Assembly (NCBI GenBank): GCA_036365455.1
Contig: JAWQUS010000003.1
Location: 4,980,001 to 5,044,000 of the forward strand
DNA length: 64,000 nucleotides
Source of the DNA: Macrosoma leucophasiata
Taxonomy: Eukaryota > Arthropoda > Insecta > Lepidoptera > Hedylidae
Direction: 5' to 3'
The position numbers and the translations under genes were made by a program. Positions 31,576 to 42,964 of this stretch are shown one piece after another; position 1 is the stretch's first letter, and every line of letters starts with the position of its first letter. The notes below the pieces were generated by a model. That model was given only the letters and a program-made list of their open reading frames with translations. It was not told the origin of the DNA and ran no database searches.

Positions 31576-31984
31576 CCATATTTCCTCTCTAGACAAATAC
31601 GAAAGTGGGGGAAAAAACTATCTTTTAGGAGAAGAACTAGCATGTTTTTTTATATATTTGATAGAAGGAAGTAAATCTGCGCAAATTATTATAAACCCAC
31701 TTTTATATTGCAATACAGTCGGCCTTGTAGCCAATGCATACACGCGCTGAATGAAAACGCTCGTCATCATAACTACGACTATTTAAGGAGCGTTTCCATT
31801 ATGCATGCTGAGAGTTATGGAAACTGAGTCTTGTTTATTTTTAATAAACAAGTTATCTACGATCTATTATCCAAATATAATTTATCAATGTGTAAATGGA
31901 ATTGTAATGATTATAATGTAGTAATTGATAAAATATATTATGTTCTGTTATTTGCATGCCAATGAAGTGGTGAAATAGTAGTAA
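31576..31984. other. Unassigned AT-rich
   Basis: No supported feature. Confidence 0.3.
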
Positions 31985-31996
31985 GATCTTATGTAC

Positions 31997-32046
31997 TATA
32001 TTTCTAGCAAATAAATAAATTCATTCATTCATTCATTCATTCATAC
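31997..32046 (+). mobile_element. 50 bp LINE tail with 12 bp target duplication
   Basis: TATATTTCTAGCAAATAAAT followed by (ATTC)6 is flanked by perfect direct repeats GATCTTATGTAC (31985-31996 and 32047-32058). The AATAAA plus tetranucleotide tail resembles CR1/L2-type LINE 3' ends. Confidence 0.65.
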
Positions 32047-32058
32047 GATCTTATGTAC

Positions 32059-32673
32059 CAATAACAGTTATTTCAAGTTTTTTTCTTTGTAAGGCTTGCG
32101 CGGACTTGGGTCCAACACGTTAAGGCCCTTTCGAGAATATTGATCTAATTTGAAACTGTCTAACACACAGACAGACCCCGAATAAAACGTGGCTAATAGT
32201 TCCTTAAAGGCCACTTACATTTACTTGTTCATGTTAGGACTTTGTGACTTTGTTCGCAGATGAGTAGCGGGACTACATTTCTGGACTTTGGAGAGAGAGA
32301 GAGCACCTTAAATATCATTTTTTTTGCCGGATAGGTAAAGAGCCATCACTAGTTGGGCTATAAAAAAGAAATGTTATAAAAATGAAGAGTTGGACAGTGT
32401 AAACGAGTTTTTATGAAGAGCGGACGTACTGTCTCGCCACCGTGTGCAAAATATTAAAAACTTACGTAGGTGAAACGTCTCCCGCGTCATTTGCTGGCTG
32501 TTTATTTTGTGTGATCTTGATTTTTCTGATGTTTAGTATCTGAAATAGAAGTTTGGATTTTGATAGAGTCCCTCTGTTCCGGGATGTGATTCTTTATTTA
32601 CTTTGGCATTACATCAAATATCAACCGGTGTTTGTGCTCCAGTGACAGGGCTTGATGGCGTGAAGCTTGAAGC
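32059..32673. other. Unassigned
   Basis: Contains a short (GA)n run at about 32290. No gene seen. Confidence 0.3.
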
Positions 32674-32928
32674 TTTTTTTTCTATGTAATGAAGGTGGCA
32701 AATTAGCATGCAGTTCACATTGATGTTAAGTGATGACTGCAGCCCATAGACACAAAGATCAGAGTTCAAAATGTAGATGCGTTTCCACCCCTGAGATCTT
32801 AAGTCTCTGTGATGGTTATTGTGAGTAAGTATAAGCGTATTACGGGACTATACATTACCATCTAACCGGAACGCCCCCGAGCTCCTACACCGTCTCTACC
32901 ACCAGTAGGAGCTCGAGGGCGAGGGGCA
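32674..32928 (-). mobile_element. A retroposon, old subfamily
   Basis: T-run at 32674 to CTACCACCAGT at 32906, internally shortened. It is followed immediately by AGGAGCTCGAGGGCG, a scrap of a second A 5' end on the plus strand. Confidence 0.6.
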
Positions 32929-33461
32929 AGTACATGTAGTTACATGTACTTGATACAGGTATGATATAGGTACCGCACATATAAATGATAAACTTAAGTG
33001 CTGCCATGTTCATCGGAATAGATACGTAGCTAACAACAGAACCTTTCAAGGGCTTGGAGCGTTTTTATTTTTTTATGTGTTGGCTTGAAACGAACGATTT
33101 CTCCAATCGGTATCTTGAAAAATATCCAAATTTAAATGACAATAGAGAGGACGGATTGGCGATTGTCACCATCATGGGATCTAATGCTCTTTATTTGATT
33201 TTACCCTTTTTACAAATGAAAGCTGTCTTTAATTTATTGCAAACAATATATTACTTGACTGCGCCATTATACAAACAGATGCAGATTGATTATATCCGTT
33301 GTACTTTCGAATATGAATAGTTAACTGGATGTAAGAAATAAATTGGTTGGTTTACCAAAACGATTCGATTGTTTCTAGTTTATACCAGTGTTATGAATAC
33401 AATTGATTATTGTTAAGTGGTCCTTATACTTGCATTTCATGTTCACTGTTTATCTTTATCA
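32929..33461. other. Unassigned
   Basis: An 88-codon open frame at 33054-33320 has no ATG-independent support or known motif. Confidence 0.3.
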
Positions 33462-33735
33462 TGACTACTTCGGTAGCAGAGTGGTAGCCACTGCTATTGC
33501 GCTGGGCAAACCCAGGAGGGTTCGATTCTGATTCGTTCGATCGGGGGCTGTCAAAGATAAAATCCTTGTCCGGTGTAAAATCCTTTTTGTCTGTTTCTAT
33601 TGAGATTTTTCCATTATCTGGAAGTTTCCCAGTACCTTGGAGCTTGGTAATGTGCCGGCGATGTCAACAGGCTCGCCACAAGTTACATGGGCCAAAATGC
33701 AACCGACAAAGCGTGGATGTTTGCATATATGTTTA
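33462..33735 (+). repeat. SINE C, diverged
   Basis: TACTTCGGTAGCAGAGTGGTAG is a tRNA-like A-box region, with GGGTTCGATTCTG as B-box-like sequence. The C body (TATTGAGATTTTTCCATTAT, AACAGGCTCGCCAC) follows. Confidence 0.6.
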
Positions 33736-34859
33736 CCCAGTCCGGGTTCACAAAAAGCAATAAATAATCCGGAGATAAGAATAAGGTCCGGGATAAAATA
33801 GGAAGGACCAGAAACAAAGCAACCAGGTACGTTCATTTATCCAACAATGTTGACGCAACGATGGAAATTAGCACAAAATAGATAATGGTTCAGCACTAAA
33901 TTTAGTTAATAGACACAACACTTCACACATTATATAATTTCGGCTGCTCACATAAATTTCGTATTTGGAACAATGCCCGAGGTATATCTTCCTTATTTCA
34001 ATAACGATCTTGAAGGTCGTTACAATAGAAAAAAGTGGCCAATTGACATATTATTATACATTTTAGGGGCAAAATGGATTGTTACTTTTTGTTATGATTT
34101 AATGAGGGTTGTTTTTCACATTATGATTATGAACCAAAAATACAGTTCATGATTCATGATCTATATTAAATTTCATTTTAGATTATAAATAATTTATTTT
34201 TCTGCACACATTTTCATCGAAAGTGCGTCTTCCATAAAAAAATATAACTTCTGTTCTAAATCCGTGAAGGATTAGGGAAGAAATGCAACCATTCAAGCAT
34301 ACAGGCAAACTACCAAGATCGGTAGGACTTCGTCAACCAGCCAATTTTGCCTGTAATGCGTGATAGGTTTTATGTATTAGAGGCATGATTGGCTGAATCT
34401 CGTATAATAATTCTACTTAATTTAGTCTATTAATAGTTACAAAATAACGCAACATCATTGTTATGAGTCAGTTGTTCATATTTTCATCTGTGAAACAATG
34501 TCGCTTCCTTATTTCAATAAAGCTCTTGAAGGCTGTTACATTCGAGGAAAATGCGACAAATTGACATCACAGGGATATCAGAAGAAAAAGTGTCTTTTAT
34601 TTTGGGACTACAATTTTAGATATACATGCCTAGTGGAGATATGGGTGGGTTTCCTTTACGCAATTCATTCCTCAATCACAATTACTTCAATTTACACCAG
34701 TACATAGGCCTAAAGAGTTAATTATTGACCCACTATATCTTTTTTTCATTCTTACCTTTCAGTATGCAGGGTCAAACGTGGACTATCAAGATATCATGAA
34801 ACACAAAATCATCGGATGCTAACGTGCGTTTCTGTTTGTCTGCGGAAGCAGAACTATTC
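33736..34859. other. Unassigned AT-rich
   Basis: ATTCAAGCATACAGGCAAACTACC at about 34290 is a weak match to the C tail. No gene seen. Confidence 0.3.
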
Positions 34860-35153
34860 TTTTTTTTTTTTTTTTTATGTAATTGAAGTGGCACACTAGC
34901 ATTCAGTTCACATTGATGTTAAGTGATGACTGCAGCCTATAGACACCCACACAAAGACCAAGGTCAAAATGCAAATGCGTTACCACACCTGAGGCCTAAG
35001 GTGTTATGCCTCTGTGCCGGAAATTACAGGGCCGTACATTACCACCTGACCGGAACACGATAGTGCTGAACACTACCATTTAGCGGCAAGTAAATCAGGT
35101 AATGCGGTGGTGCCTACGCCCGCGAGCTCCGTCACTGGAGCTCTACTACCAGT
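34860..35153 (-). mobile_element. A retroposon, full length, young
   Basis: The long T-run (about 34859-34876) is the A-tail of a minus-strand copy. The sequence is complete through GAGCTCTACTACCAGT. Long A-tail and low divergence suggest recent insertion. Confidence 0.7.
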
Positions 35154-35237
35154 AAAAAATTGTGTCTGGAGCTATTGTTATAACAATTGTAATGCATATA
35201 TCCGCAGATGATTTGATAATTTACTTTCATTTATCTT

Positions 35238-35480
35238 CTTTTTTTTTTTTTTTATAAAACTCACAGAGTTGTCCAGCGTCTGCCGGGCCATATAGTCGAG
35301 GTGGCTTCTGCATCTATGCCATTATAATTACTTGTCTTAGGATCTTCTCTTAGTCTCCGGGCGTGTGAGGAGCCTCCGATCCCCCGGGCTCTTCCGGCCC
35401 AGTCCGATCCTGGAGTAGTCACCGGAGAAAGTTCGTTGGTGGAACATCTCCAAGCACTGCTCCAGTACATTATCATAGTG
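35238..35480 (-). mobile_element. GC-rich LINE 3' fragment with A-tail
   Basis: A 16 nt T-run at about 35238-35254 adjoins about 220 bp of GC-rich DNA with a 71-codon minus-strand open frame (SSHARRLREDPKTSNYNG). It looks like a 5'-truncated LINE insertion, perhaps R1-like, but no diagnostic RT motif is present. Confidence 0.4.
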
Positions 35481-36913
35481 TCGTTAGTAGTTATCTGTAG
35501 TGTTCAGCTTCTGCTGAGACTCTTGTATATCTAAATATCATTAGGCGTAAAAAACTGTACAATTATTATAATTCGTACCCAGGCGATCATAGTTGGTGAT
35601 ATTACTCCCGACGTAGATCAGGTACGTATGATGGTGCTATACAAGTCAACAATAGAAACTCAGCAATTGATTTATAAACAAACGTGTATTTCGCAGTATT
35701 GGCCAGCACTGGAAAATTAATCCAGAAATATGCAAACTAACTAACAAGTGAGATCAAACAAAAGCTTTTAAAACGTGGAAACGTTAAACAAAGAGTGAAC
35801 GATACAACGTTCACGTCACGGTTCATGCAATAACAATGATCAACGATTTTAGCGATGTAGCTCAAATCTTTGCGAATAAATACAAAAAATCTTACTACGC
35901 ATTGTTTAATATACAACTGCACGAGAAATGGATAAGCAGATATATATGCTCGCAAACACCTACGTATTTTGAGTAATCCCAACAACTGTTTTAACCTATT
36001 TGCATAGGGCTGTCAAATTTCAGCTTTCATAAAAATAATTCCGAGTCATTTGAACGCCTTCAACTTTCTCCAGCTCTGTCTTAGAATCTCAAGGTGGGTT
36101 CAAGGATTCGTCAATTATAATTCTTTGAGGCCCATACATTAGAGGTTGTGCGTTTAGACAGTCACCGGATCCACTCGGAATCTTTCCAAATTGAAAATAT
36201 TTGACATCATTTGTTTCCAACCAGAGACAGAGAAGCTTAACAGTACCTTTTTCTAAATCTTCATAAAACTAGAAGTCTTCGCATTAATCTAACAACATCG
36301 ATGGCATCTTAGTTTATCAATTGTCCGTTTTATTTTGGAGCTAAGCCAAGCAACTGTGCAATATTATAGCTGTCATAAAATTATTGCTATCTCGATGTAT
36401 TTGAACGTTATTTTGGCATAGCTCTGGCTTTAATTGCTCGCCCACTGTTTTAACCTTGTGTTTTATGTATGGTTCTTACAATGTAGGTCTTCATTCAGAA
36501 TAATTGTGAGCATAAAATCGGTGACTAGTGACTAAGCACCTATGTTTTATGCGGCTAAAGAAATGTCAGTAATATCTACCTATGTGGGACTACCTATAAC
36601 CAGTAGTTATCTATTTTTATTGCATTTCTTTGTTGAAAGGTTATGCGGAGGGATATTTTTAAGCATTTATGTATACACTAACGTTTCGTTAATAAACGAG
36701 TTGGTGATGGTGACAGGTAATATAATCGAAGTGGCGTTTGCTAGCCTGGGTGCCAGCTTCCTCCAAGGGTTTGGCTTGCTGGACTTGGCGGAAGATCTAT
36801 TTTAGATCCCGGGGTCATGCGTTAGTCTCAGGTCCCAGGCGTGTGATGATCCAGCAAGCCTTGTCGATATATCGGGACCTTAGGTTTAGTAGTAGATATA
36901 TGTCTCTACTCTA
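35481..36913. other. Unassigned
   Basis: 36720-36890 has raised GC and an 11 bp inverted pair GGCTTGCTGGA/TCCAGCAAGCC (about 36772 and 36850). The rest is AT-rich without supported genes. Confidence 0.3.
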
Positions 36914-37275
36914 TCTGCCGCTGGTAGTGTTCCGCACTATCGTGTCTCCGGTTAGATGCTTATGGATGGCGAATTAATATTTATATTAAATATGAGGCGA
37001 AACGCTTTGACCTCAGTGCTGGCAAGGCATTTAGAGTGAGATTCATAGACCGCACTACGGCTTTACTTTGAGCAAATTTTGCTTAGAACTGTCAGTAAAG
37101 TATGAGTTTTGACAATTCAAAGCGTACTTTTCTGAAAGTGAAGTCGTAAGTCGTAGTGCTGTCTTGGAATCACACCCATAGATCCTGATCTTGTCTAGAT
37201 ATCTATAGGCTGTAGTCGTCACATAACATCTATGTGAACTGCATGATTGTTTGCCAACAACGTTACATAAAAAGG
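36914..37275 (+). mobile_element. Old A copy interrupted by a MITE
   Basis: The left part includes CTGGTAGTGTTCCGCACTAT at about 36918-36960. The right part runs from GATATCTATAGGCTGTAGTC to CAACGTTACATAAAAA at 37275. The MITE at 37033-37177 sits between. Confidence 0.5.
37033..37177. mobile_element. 145 bp MITE with TIRs of about 25 bp
   Basis: AGAGTGAGATTCATAGACCG and CACTACG at the left pair with CGTAGTGCTGTCTTGGAATC and ACACCC at the right. The interior has CTTAGAACTGTCAG and TTTTGACAATTCAAAG, themselves inverted. No clean target duplication. Confidence 0.5.
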
Positions 37276-38096
37276 AGACATCTACAAGACAGTGAGCAAT
37301 TTCAGTTCATGGTAGCTAACGTTGCTTTTTCTGAGGCATCAAATCCAATGTTGACGTACTATCACCAGAAAAATATGACATTTTTGAAGTATGCAACATG
37401 CAACATATCGTTTACTTGGATATGTTCAATGCTGTTAATGCGAACGGCCCTGACGATGAATCGGCGCGCATAAATTAAATCCTCTACAATATGTGCCAGA
37501 CGAATGGCGTGTGTCAAATGTTAAATAGTTTTAACAGCCTGCAGACATACTCTTGGAAAATATCGGTCAATTGGTAAAATAATTATCATGAAAAGAAAAA
37601 GTCTTTATTGAATTAATTATCTGACCAAAAACGTGTCCCAAATCCCGTGATACAAGAGATTCGATTGCAATTTGATACAAAAAAACTTTATGTGACTTTG
37701 AGTTCAGAAACGCTTACAATTTTTAATTGGGCTGGATATTATTAACTAAATATATAATTACAATATTTTAGAGACGGTAGACGAGGCACGAGAGGTTTGT
37801 CAGAACCGGGATGTCTGGCGCTCTACACTCTCTGCCTACCCCGTTAGGGACCTGGCGTGAAGATACATACATACATACAATATTTTACGTTAAGACTATC
37901 TGATCCGAAACACAATTAATTTTGAATGCATCATCGGGCTATGGGATCTGATCCGGCTCGAAGGACCAATCTGTCTTATACTCCGGTATAACGGAATTGT
38001 AAATACAAAGTTTCAATTATTTTATAATAATGAATGATATTATGTTCTAACTAAAACCATCAAAGTAGCTTTTAGAAGGACTACTAAAAGCGTATA
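37276..38096. other. Unassigned
   Basis: CTCTGCCTACCCCGTTAGGGAC (about 37828-37850) followed by GAAGATACATACATAC resembles the C tail. No gene seen. Confidence 0.3.
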
Positions 38097-38350
38097 ACTT
38101 TTTATGTTATAAAAGGGTAAACAAGTTAAAATTTTTTACAGATCATAAATGAATTGTAACTTAAAAAAATATTTACATAAAAACCAGATATAACAATGTA
38201 AATATAATGCCATTCCTCGGCCCTAATCTGTTAAGCCCCTGTGATATTACCGTTTCTGACCGAAACACCATAGCGTTGAACACTACCATTTAGGGGCAAT
38301 TGGATAAGGTAATGCTGTGGTGTCTACACCCTCGAGCTCTGTTTCTGGTG
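38097..38350 (-). mobile_element. A retroposon, old and decayed
   Basis: CTTTTTATGTTATAAAAGGG to CACCCTCGAGCTCTGTTTCT, full span but diverged throughout. Confidence 0.5.
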
Positions 38351-39114
38351 ATCACTCTTATCTAATAGGCATATCATATAACCGTTCATTTGATAAAGAT
38401 ATAATAAACTCTTGGTACACCAATTGACGACTCTAGAATTTTTAAATTTCGGGCTGGGTAGCTGTTTCTTAAAAGGAAAAATTTTAACATCCAATTTGTA
38501 AACACGTTCAGTGCAATAATTATTGTGATATTGGCATTTAAACGAGACCAAGTAAAGTAATAAGCATTGTATTTTACGAGAAACATAAAAACGTATTCGG
38601 CTAACTCATCGTGATAAAAAGATATTTTGGTAAAGGCACTTTATTACTCCCGCAATGTGTAAAATGTTGATTGGATTGGTAAACGCGCAAAACTGACAGG
38701 TGCGGTTCGACAACGGTTATCATGCGTAAGATCTGAACAATATGGATGTGTTTTTTGTCTTTGGCAGAGTACTAAGTGACGAGTGTAGCATATAATCTTT
38801 TTTCACTCTCAACATCTGATTTAGATAGCAGACGAGACTCTTATTATTATTAATAGCCACCCCTGCAGTCCCTTTCAGCTGTGTGGTCATTTTATTTATG
38901 TCATGCTTACACACGCACATTGATGGCAAGTGAATACCTACAGTTGGTACATGCCTATATACATTTCGATGTAGATTCGTTGTCACTCCTGGATAATGTT
39001 GCTAGGTTCAAATTGTTATAAATCAGGACATAAGGGCTGTATTGACGCCAGTATAAAAAAATGTAAGTATTTAGAGAAGTTTGAAGTTTAGAAGATGTCT
39101 TTTAGTTTTAACTC
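38351..39114. other. Mostly unassigned, with a decayed A relic
   Basis: 38887-38996 (TTTATTTATGTCATGC, CACATTGATGGCAAGTGAAT, CGTTGTCACTCCTGG) is probably an A relic on the minus strand. Confidence 0.35.
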
Positions 39115-39352
39115 TTCAGAACGGCAACGCACCACTGCGGAAACTTCGGAAAAATTTCATACAAACGCTTAATTTGGTCTCTATTACACAGACATCAATC
39201 AGTGACGTGTATTTACACGTGCAACTGTGTGCGTAGCACGTAGAAAACACCAAACGTCTCCCATAAGAGGGGAGGAGGTTGGGTGAGGCGGGGAAATCGG
39301 GAGGGACGTCGAAGTGTCCATTCTATACGTAGTATTGTTACATATTCTCTGC
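39115..39352 (+). repeat. N repeat, copy 1
   Basis: TGACGTGTATTTACACGTGC, CGTAGCACGTAGAAAA and TCGAAGTGTCCATTCTATAC to ACATATTCTCTGCC recur inverted at 50943-51190. Non-coding, origin unknown. Confidence 0.55.
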
Positions 39353-39728
39353 CACAAGGCAACGCACATAGCAATGTGCGTTACCTTTATCCGATTTTAG
39401 GATAGTAGGTAGTTTCTGCGTTTTCGTTGAGAGTATGATAAAATCGCTGGTATGTATCATCTGAACTCACCTTACGTGGCCTGACCTTATTTGACGCCGG
39501 TTGGTAGCTATATGCCGGTGCAGTTCAAGCTCAGATTGCACATAATTATAGGCGCTTGTTTGGTCAAAATCATTAAGTTGCAAGACACAGCGTATGTGGA
39601 ATATTGGTTTCGTACTGAAATATTCGCTTTAATATGCACTTACTACTTTATGTACTATGATGTAACTCCTTATAATGTTAATTTCGTACCGTTGACTAAA
39701 ATCAACTTGTTTTGTGCTTTGGTTTGGA
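39353..39728. other. Unassigned
   Basis: No supported feature. Confidence 0.3.
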
Positions 39729-39887
39729 CTCTTTTTTATGTCATGAAGTAGCAAACAAGCATATAGCTGTTCACATTGATGGTTGGTGAATATAGTAGCC
39801 TATAACCTTTATTCGCTTACCATAAGCCCGAAGAAAAACCAGATTGCAGTGTAGGTAGATGCGTTGCCACTTCATGACATAAAAAAG
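39729..39887. repeat. A-derived inverted repeat
   Basis: CTTTTTTATGTCATGAAGT (39729-39747) is repeated inverted at 39869-39887 with A-like sequence between. Either two A 3' ends joined head to head or a foldback derivative. Confidence 0.5.
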
Positions 39888-40169
39888 TTTGGTAGTTTGG
39901 TTTTGACTATTGAATTATATTAATTAAACGTAGTGCTGAATGTACCTAAATATCGAAACATTATTAACACAAGGTTTAAGTGATTATCATTTATTGAAAT
40001 AAAACTATTTTTACGGATTAATCTCGCGTATATTAAACTAGAACGATTTTTATAATCAACCCGACGTTTCGCTTGTTGATTCCTCAGCTTCCGTGATCCC
40101 GGGCAGACTGAAACTTACTGAATTAAGAAATCGATTTCTTGAAATTTGAAAAATTATATGTATCTACCT

Positions 40170-40445
40170 CCATCGATTTCGTAAACGCCTTGCGTAGCGT
40201 TCAGGATTCACGCAAAAATTACTTATGGCTAAGTATGGGATCCCATGATGTTGATAATACTCGTAATATGGGATAAAACGCAACTGGCGAATCGTGTGTG
40301 TTTGCGTGTACGCTTGAATGCATGCATTTTTTTACCTTTGTTTCCTTACTTACCTCTTCAGATAATACCAGCGTGAAGTTACTAACAAATAACACCGATA
40401 TTTGAAAAGTTATATAAGTATAGTGTGATAATACTACAATACATT
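40170..40445 (+). repeat. D repeat, copy 1
   Basis: ATCGATTTCGTAAACGCCTT to AACACCGATATTTGAAAAGT. An inverted copy is at 43890-44195. GAATGCATGCATTT and the GTGAAGTTAC end are shared with SINE C. Confidence 0.55.
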
Positions 40446-40777
40446 CGTACAATTATGCATTGGGGCCCTGAGAAGATTTTAAGATGATTTTTGTGTTAAT
40501 TATTATCGGATGAGCTGCAGATTTATAAAGTAGTGCGGTGGTGACTACCATTGTACAAGTTAGGTACTACTAGTACCTACAATTATTCCAGCCTCAAAAT
40601 GGATGAAAAGGGTATTTTTTTGCGGCGAGCTCTCGGCAACAACTATCTTTAAAAGCTTGTCACTCAAAAGATATTGCGAGCGTTTCCACTCTACATTAGG
40701 GTTGTGCAGAATCAACATTTTTGTTGTTGTTATATTTTTTAATAAGTAAGTAGTTAGGTACTATGTAGACAAATAAT

Positions 40778-40900
40778 TGACGACCCAATTGGTCCAGCGG
40801 TTTGTGACGACTGTTTGAACCGAGTGTCGCGGGTTTGATCCTCGCACAAGGACAAATATTTGTATGACCTACAAATATTGGTATCGGGTCTGGAGACATG
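40778..40900 (+). repeat. SINE B, 3'-shortened
   Basis: TGACGACCCAATTGGTCCAG, B-box-like GGGTTTGATCC, then CAAATATTTGTATGACCTAC. It faces the next copy. Confidence 0.6.
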
Positions 40901-40933
40901 CAATTTATAACTACTAAAAATTATAAAATAATT

Positions 40934-41053
40934 GTGGCTGCCGTTGTACACATACACATCATATTACCATTCAAATATTTGTGCCAGTGCGAGAATCGAA
41001 CCCGCGACCCTCGAATTATGCGGTTGTCACACACCACTGGTCTAACCGGGTCA
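40934..41053 (-). repeat. SINE B, opposite strand
   Basis: The reverse complement reads ATGACCCGGTTAGACCAGTG with GGGTTCGATTC as B-box. With the copy at 40778 it makes an inverted pair 33 bp apart. Confidence 0.6.
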
Positions 41054-41290
41054 TACACTCGGATGAAATATCGTAAAATTTTTAATGAAACAATTATTTA
41101 TCGGTGTCTGAAAAAATAAATTCGCCAACCCTACAATACGTTTTTATCCTGTCCCATTTCACCACGTCCGCAATAGTGTGAATAGAGATTTTAGAGGACA
41201 GTGCGTAATTGCGTCCATCTACTTAGATTAAATTAGTGGATACCTACGTTTGTTTCTCTTTTGTCGAACAAAATAATGCTTATTCATAAT

Positions 41291-41590
41291 CATAGAGCAA
41301 CGCGGTCCACCGGTTGCGGCGGACTGGAGGGGAGTAGCCATAGCGTGTATTACCGATGCAAAATAGTCTGTATTTTTTTGCGGGAGGAAATGCGTGCGAC
41401 ACACACGCACACTACAAAAATCGTCTATTACTACGAAACTCACGCCTTGACTTTAACAAAATACAGAAACAATTTCACGCACACATTTAAACATCTAGGC
41501 GACAGGCGTAAGATCATTTGGTCTTGTACTTTGACAGAGGGGAAAGCCTGCATAGCTGCGTATGGCTACTCCCCTCCGTGTTGCTCTTTG
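41291..41590. mobile_element. 300 bp hAT-like MITE with perfect 8 bp duplication
   Basis: TIRs CATAGAGCAACGCGG and CCGTGTTGCTCTTTG. TTCATAAT flanks it exactly (41283-41290 and 41591-41598). Subterminal GGAGGGGAGTAGCCATA is inverted near the right end. The centre has AAAATCGTCTATTACTACGA. Confidence 0.8.
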
Positions 41591-41872
41591 TTCATAATAC
41601 AGTTGGATTAAGAACAGCCTTGAGTACGTAGTGGATATTGAGATAAAGTTGGTAGGTACCTACTGAGTTTTTTATACCTAATAAGTTTTTCTCAGTAGGT
41701 ATACATGTAGGCATAATCTTTGGAACTCTGGCAATAAATGAAAAAAACTATAAACTATTCAAAATTTGTATGTAAGTTATATAATTTTAGCTTTAGTTTA
41801 TTTATCCTTATCAGTTTCACTTTTCGGCAGGTTTTTTTTTTAAACTGTTTGTTTGTTGTTGATAATCTTACC

Positions 41873-42138
41873 CATAGAGCAACACCGGAGGGGAGTAGCC
41901 ATATGCAGTACAAGCCCAAATGGGCCTATACCTGTCGCCTAGATGTTTAAATGTGTGCGTGAAATTGTATCTGTATTTTGTTAGAGTTAAGGTGTGTGTT
42001 TCGTAGTAATAGACGATTTTTGTAGTGTGCGTGTGAGTCGCACGCATTTTTCCACGCAAAAACTAGTTTTGCATCGGTAATAAACGCTATGGCTACTCCC
42101 TCCAGTCCGCCGCGACCGGTGGCCCGTGTTGCTCTATG
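41873..42138. mobile_element. 266 bp hAT-like MITE, inverted relative to its neighbour
   Basis: Starts CATAGAGCAACACCGG and ends CGTGTTGCTCTATG. Flanks are ATCTTACC (41865-41872) and ATCTCACC (42139-42146), 7 of 8 matching. The interior is the reverse complement of the 41291 copy. Confidence 0.75.
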
Positions 42139-42211
42139 ATCTCACCTAACAAGAGAAAATAATAGTGCAATAAATACACCATCACATGCGAATTGCAAAG
42201 TATTATTATTT

Positions 42212-42360
42212 CACTAGTGGTAGAGTTCCAGTGGTGGAGATCATGGGTGTAAGCACCACCGCATTACCTAATCTACTTCTCGCTGAATGGTAGTGTTCAG
42301 CACTATCGCGTTCCTATCAGGAGTGGCAATGCACCTACATTTATATCTCTTTTTCCATGT
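42212..42360 (+). repeat. A retroposon, 5' part, old subfamily
   Basis: CTAGTGGTAGAGTTCCAGTG to TATCGCGTTCC, then a deletion to CAGGAGTGGCAATGCACC. Confidence 0.5.
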
Positions 42361-42368
42361 ATATGTTA

Positions 42369-42677
42369 ACTGCCTCGGTAGCCTAGTGGTAGCAGGCCAC
42401 TACTACTCCACTGAGGTCCTGGGTTCGATTCCCGGGTAGGAGGTTATCAGAGATAATGGTGTAAAGTCCTTTATCTCTGGTTCTATTGAGATTTTTCCAT
42501 TTTCTGGAAATTTCCTAGTACCTTGAAGTTTGGTAATGTGCCCGGAGATGTAAACAGGCTCGCCACCTGTTACATGGGCTAAAACGTTACCGGCGAATCG
42601 TGGGTGTTTGTATGTATGCTTGAATGCATGCATTTACCTCTGCCTACCCCTTCGGGGATTACGGACATGAAGTTACT
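42369..42677 (+). repeat. SINE C, near full length
   Basis: The tRNA-like head TGCCTCGGTAGCCTAGTGGT with GGGTTCGATTCCCGGG as T arm is followed by the C body and the tail CTACCCCTTCGGGGATTACG, ending GAAGTTAC. Confidence 0.7.
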
Positions 42678-42964
42678 TTTTTTAAGTTTATAGGCGACAG
42701 TATTGGTTTCCATCAATGTGTAGGTACTTTACCTATTGACGACTATTTATAAATATCGGGCACATTACTGAACCACTGAATCTTTGAATTGAATCTTTAA
42801 AAATTGCAACAAATCACTCCTATTCTCCGGTATTTCTGATTCGGACTTAGTATATGTAATAGAGAACTATATGGCATTCTACCTCTAAGCCTTTAAGGGC
42901 TCTTACTCACTAGGACGCCATAAAATGACTCCAGACACGATAAAATGTGATGAATCGTTCAAAA

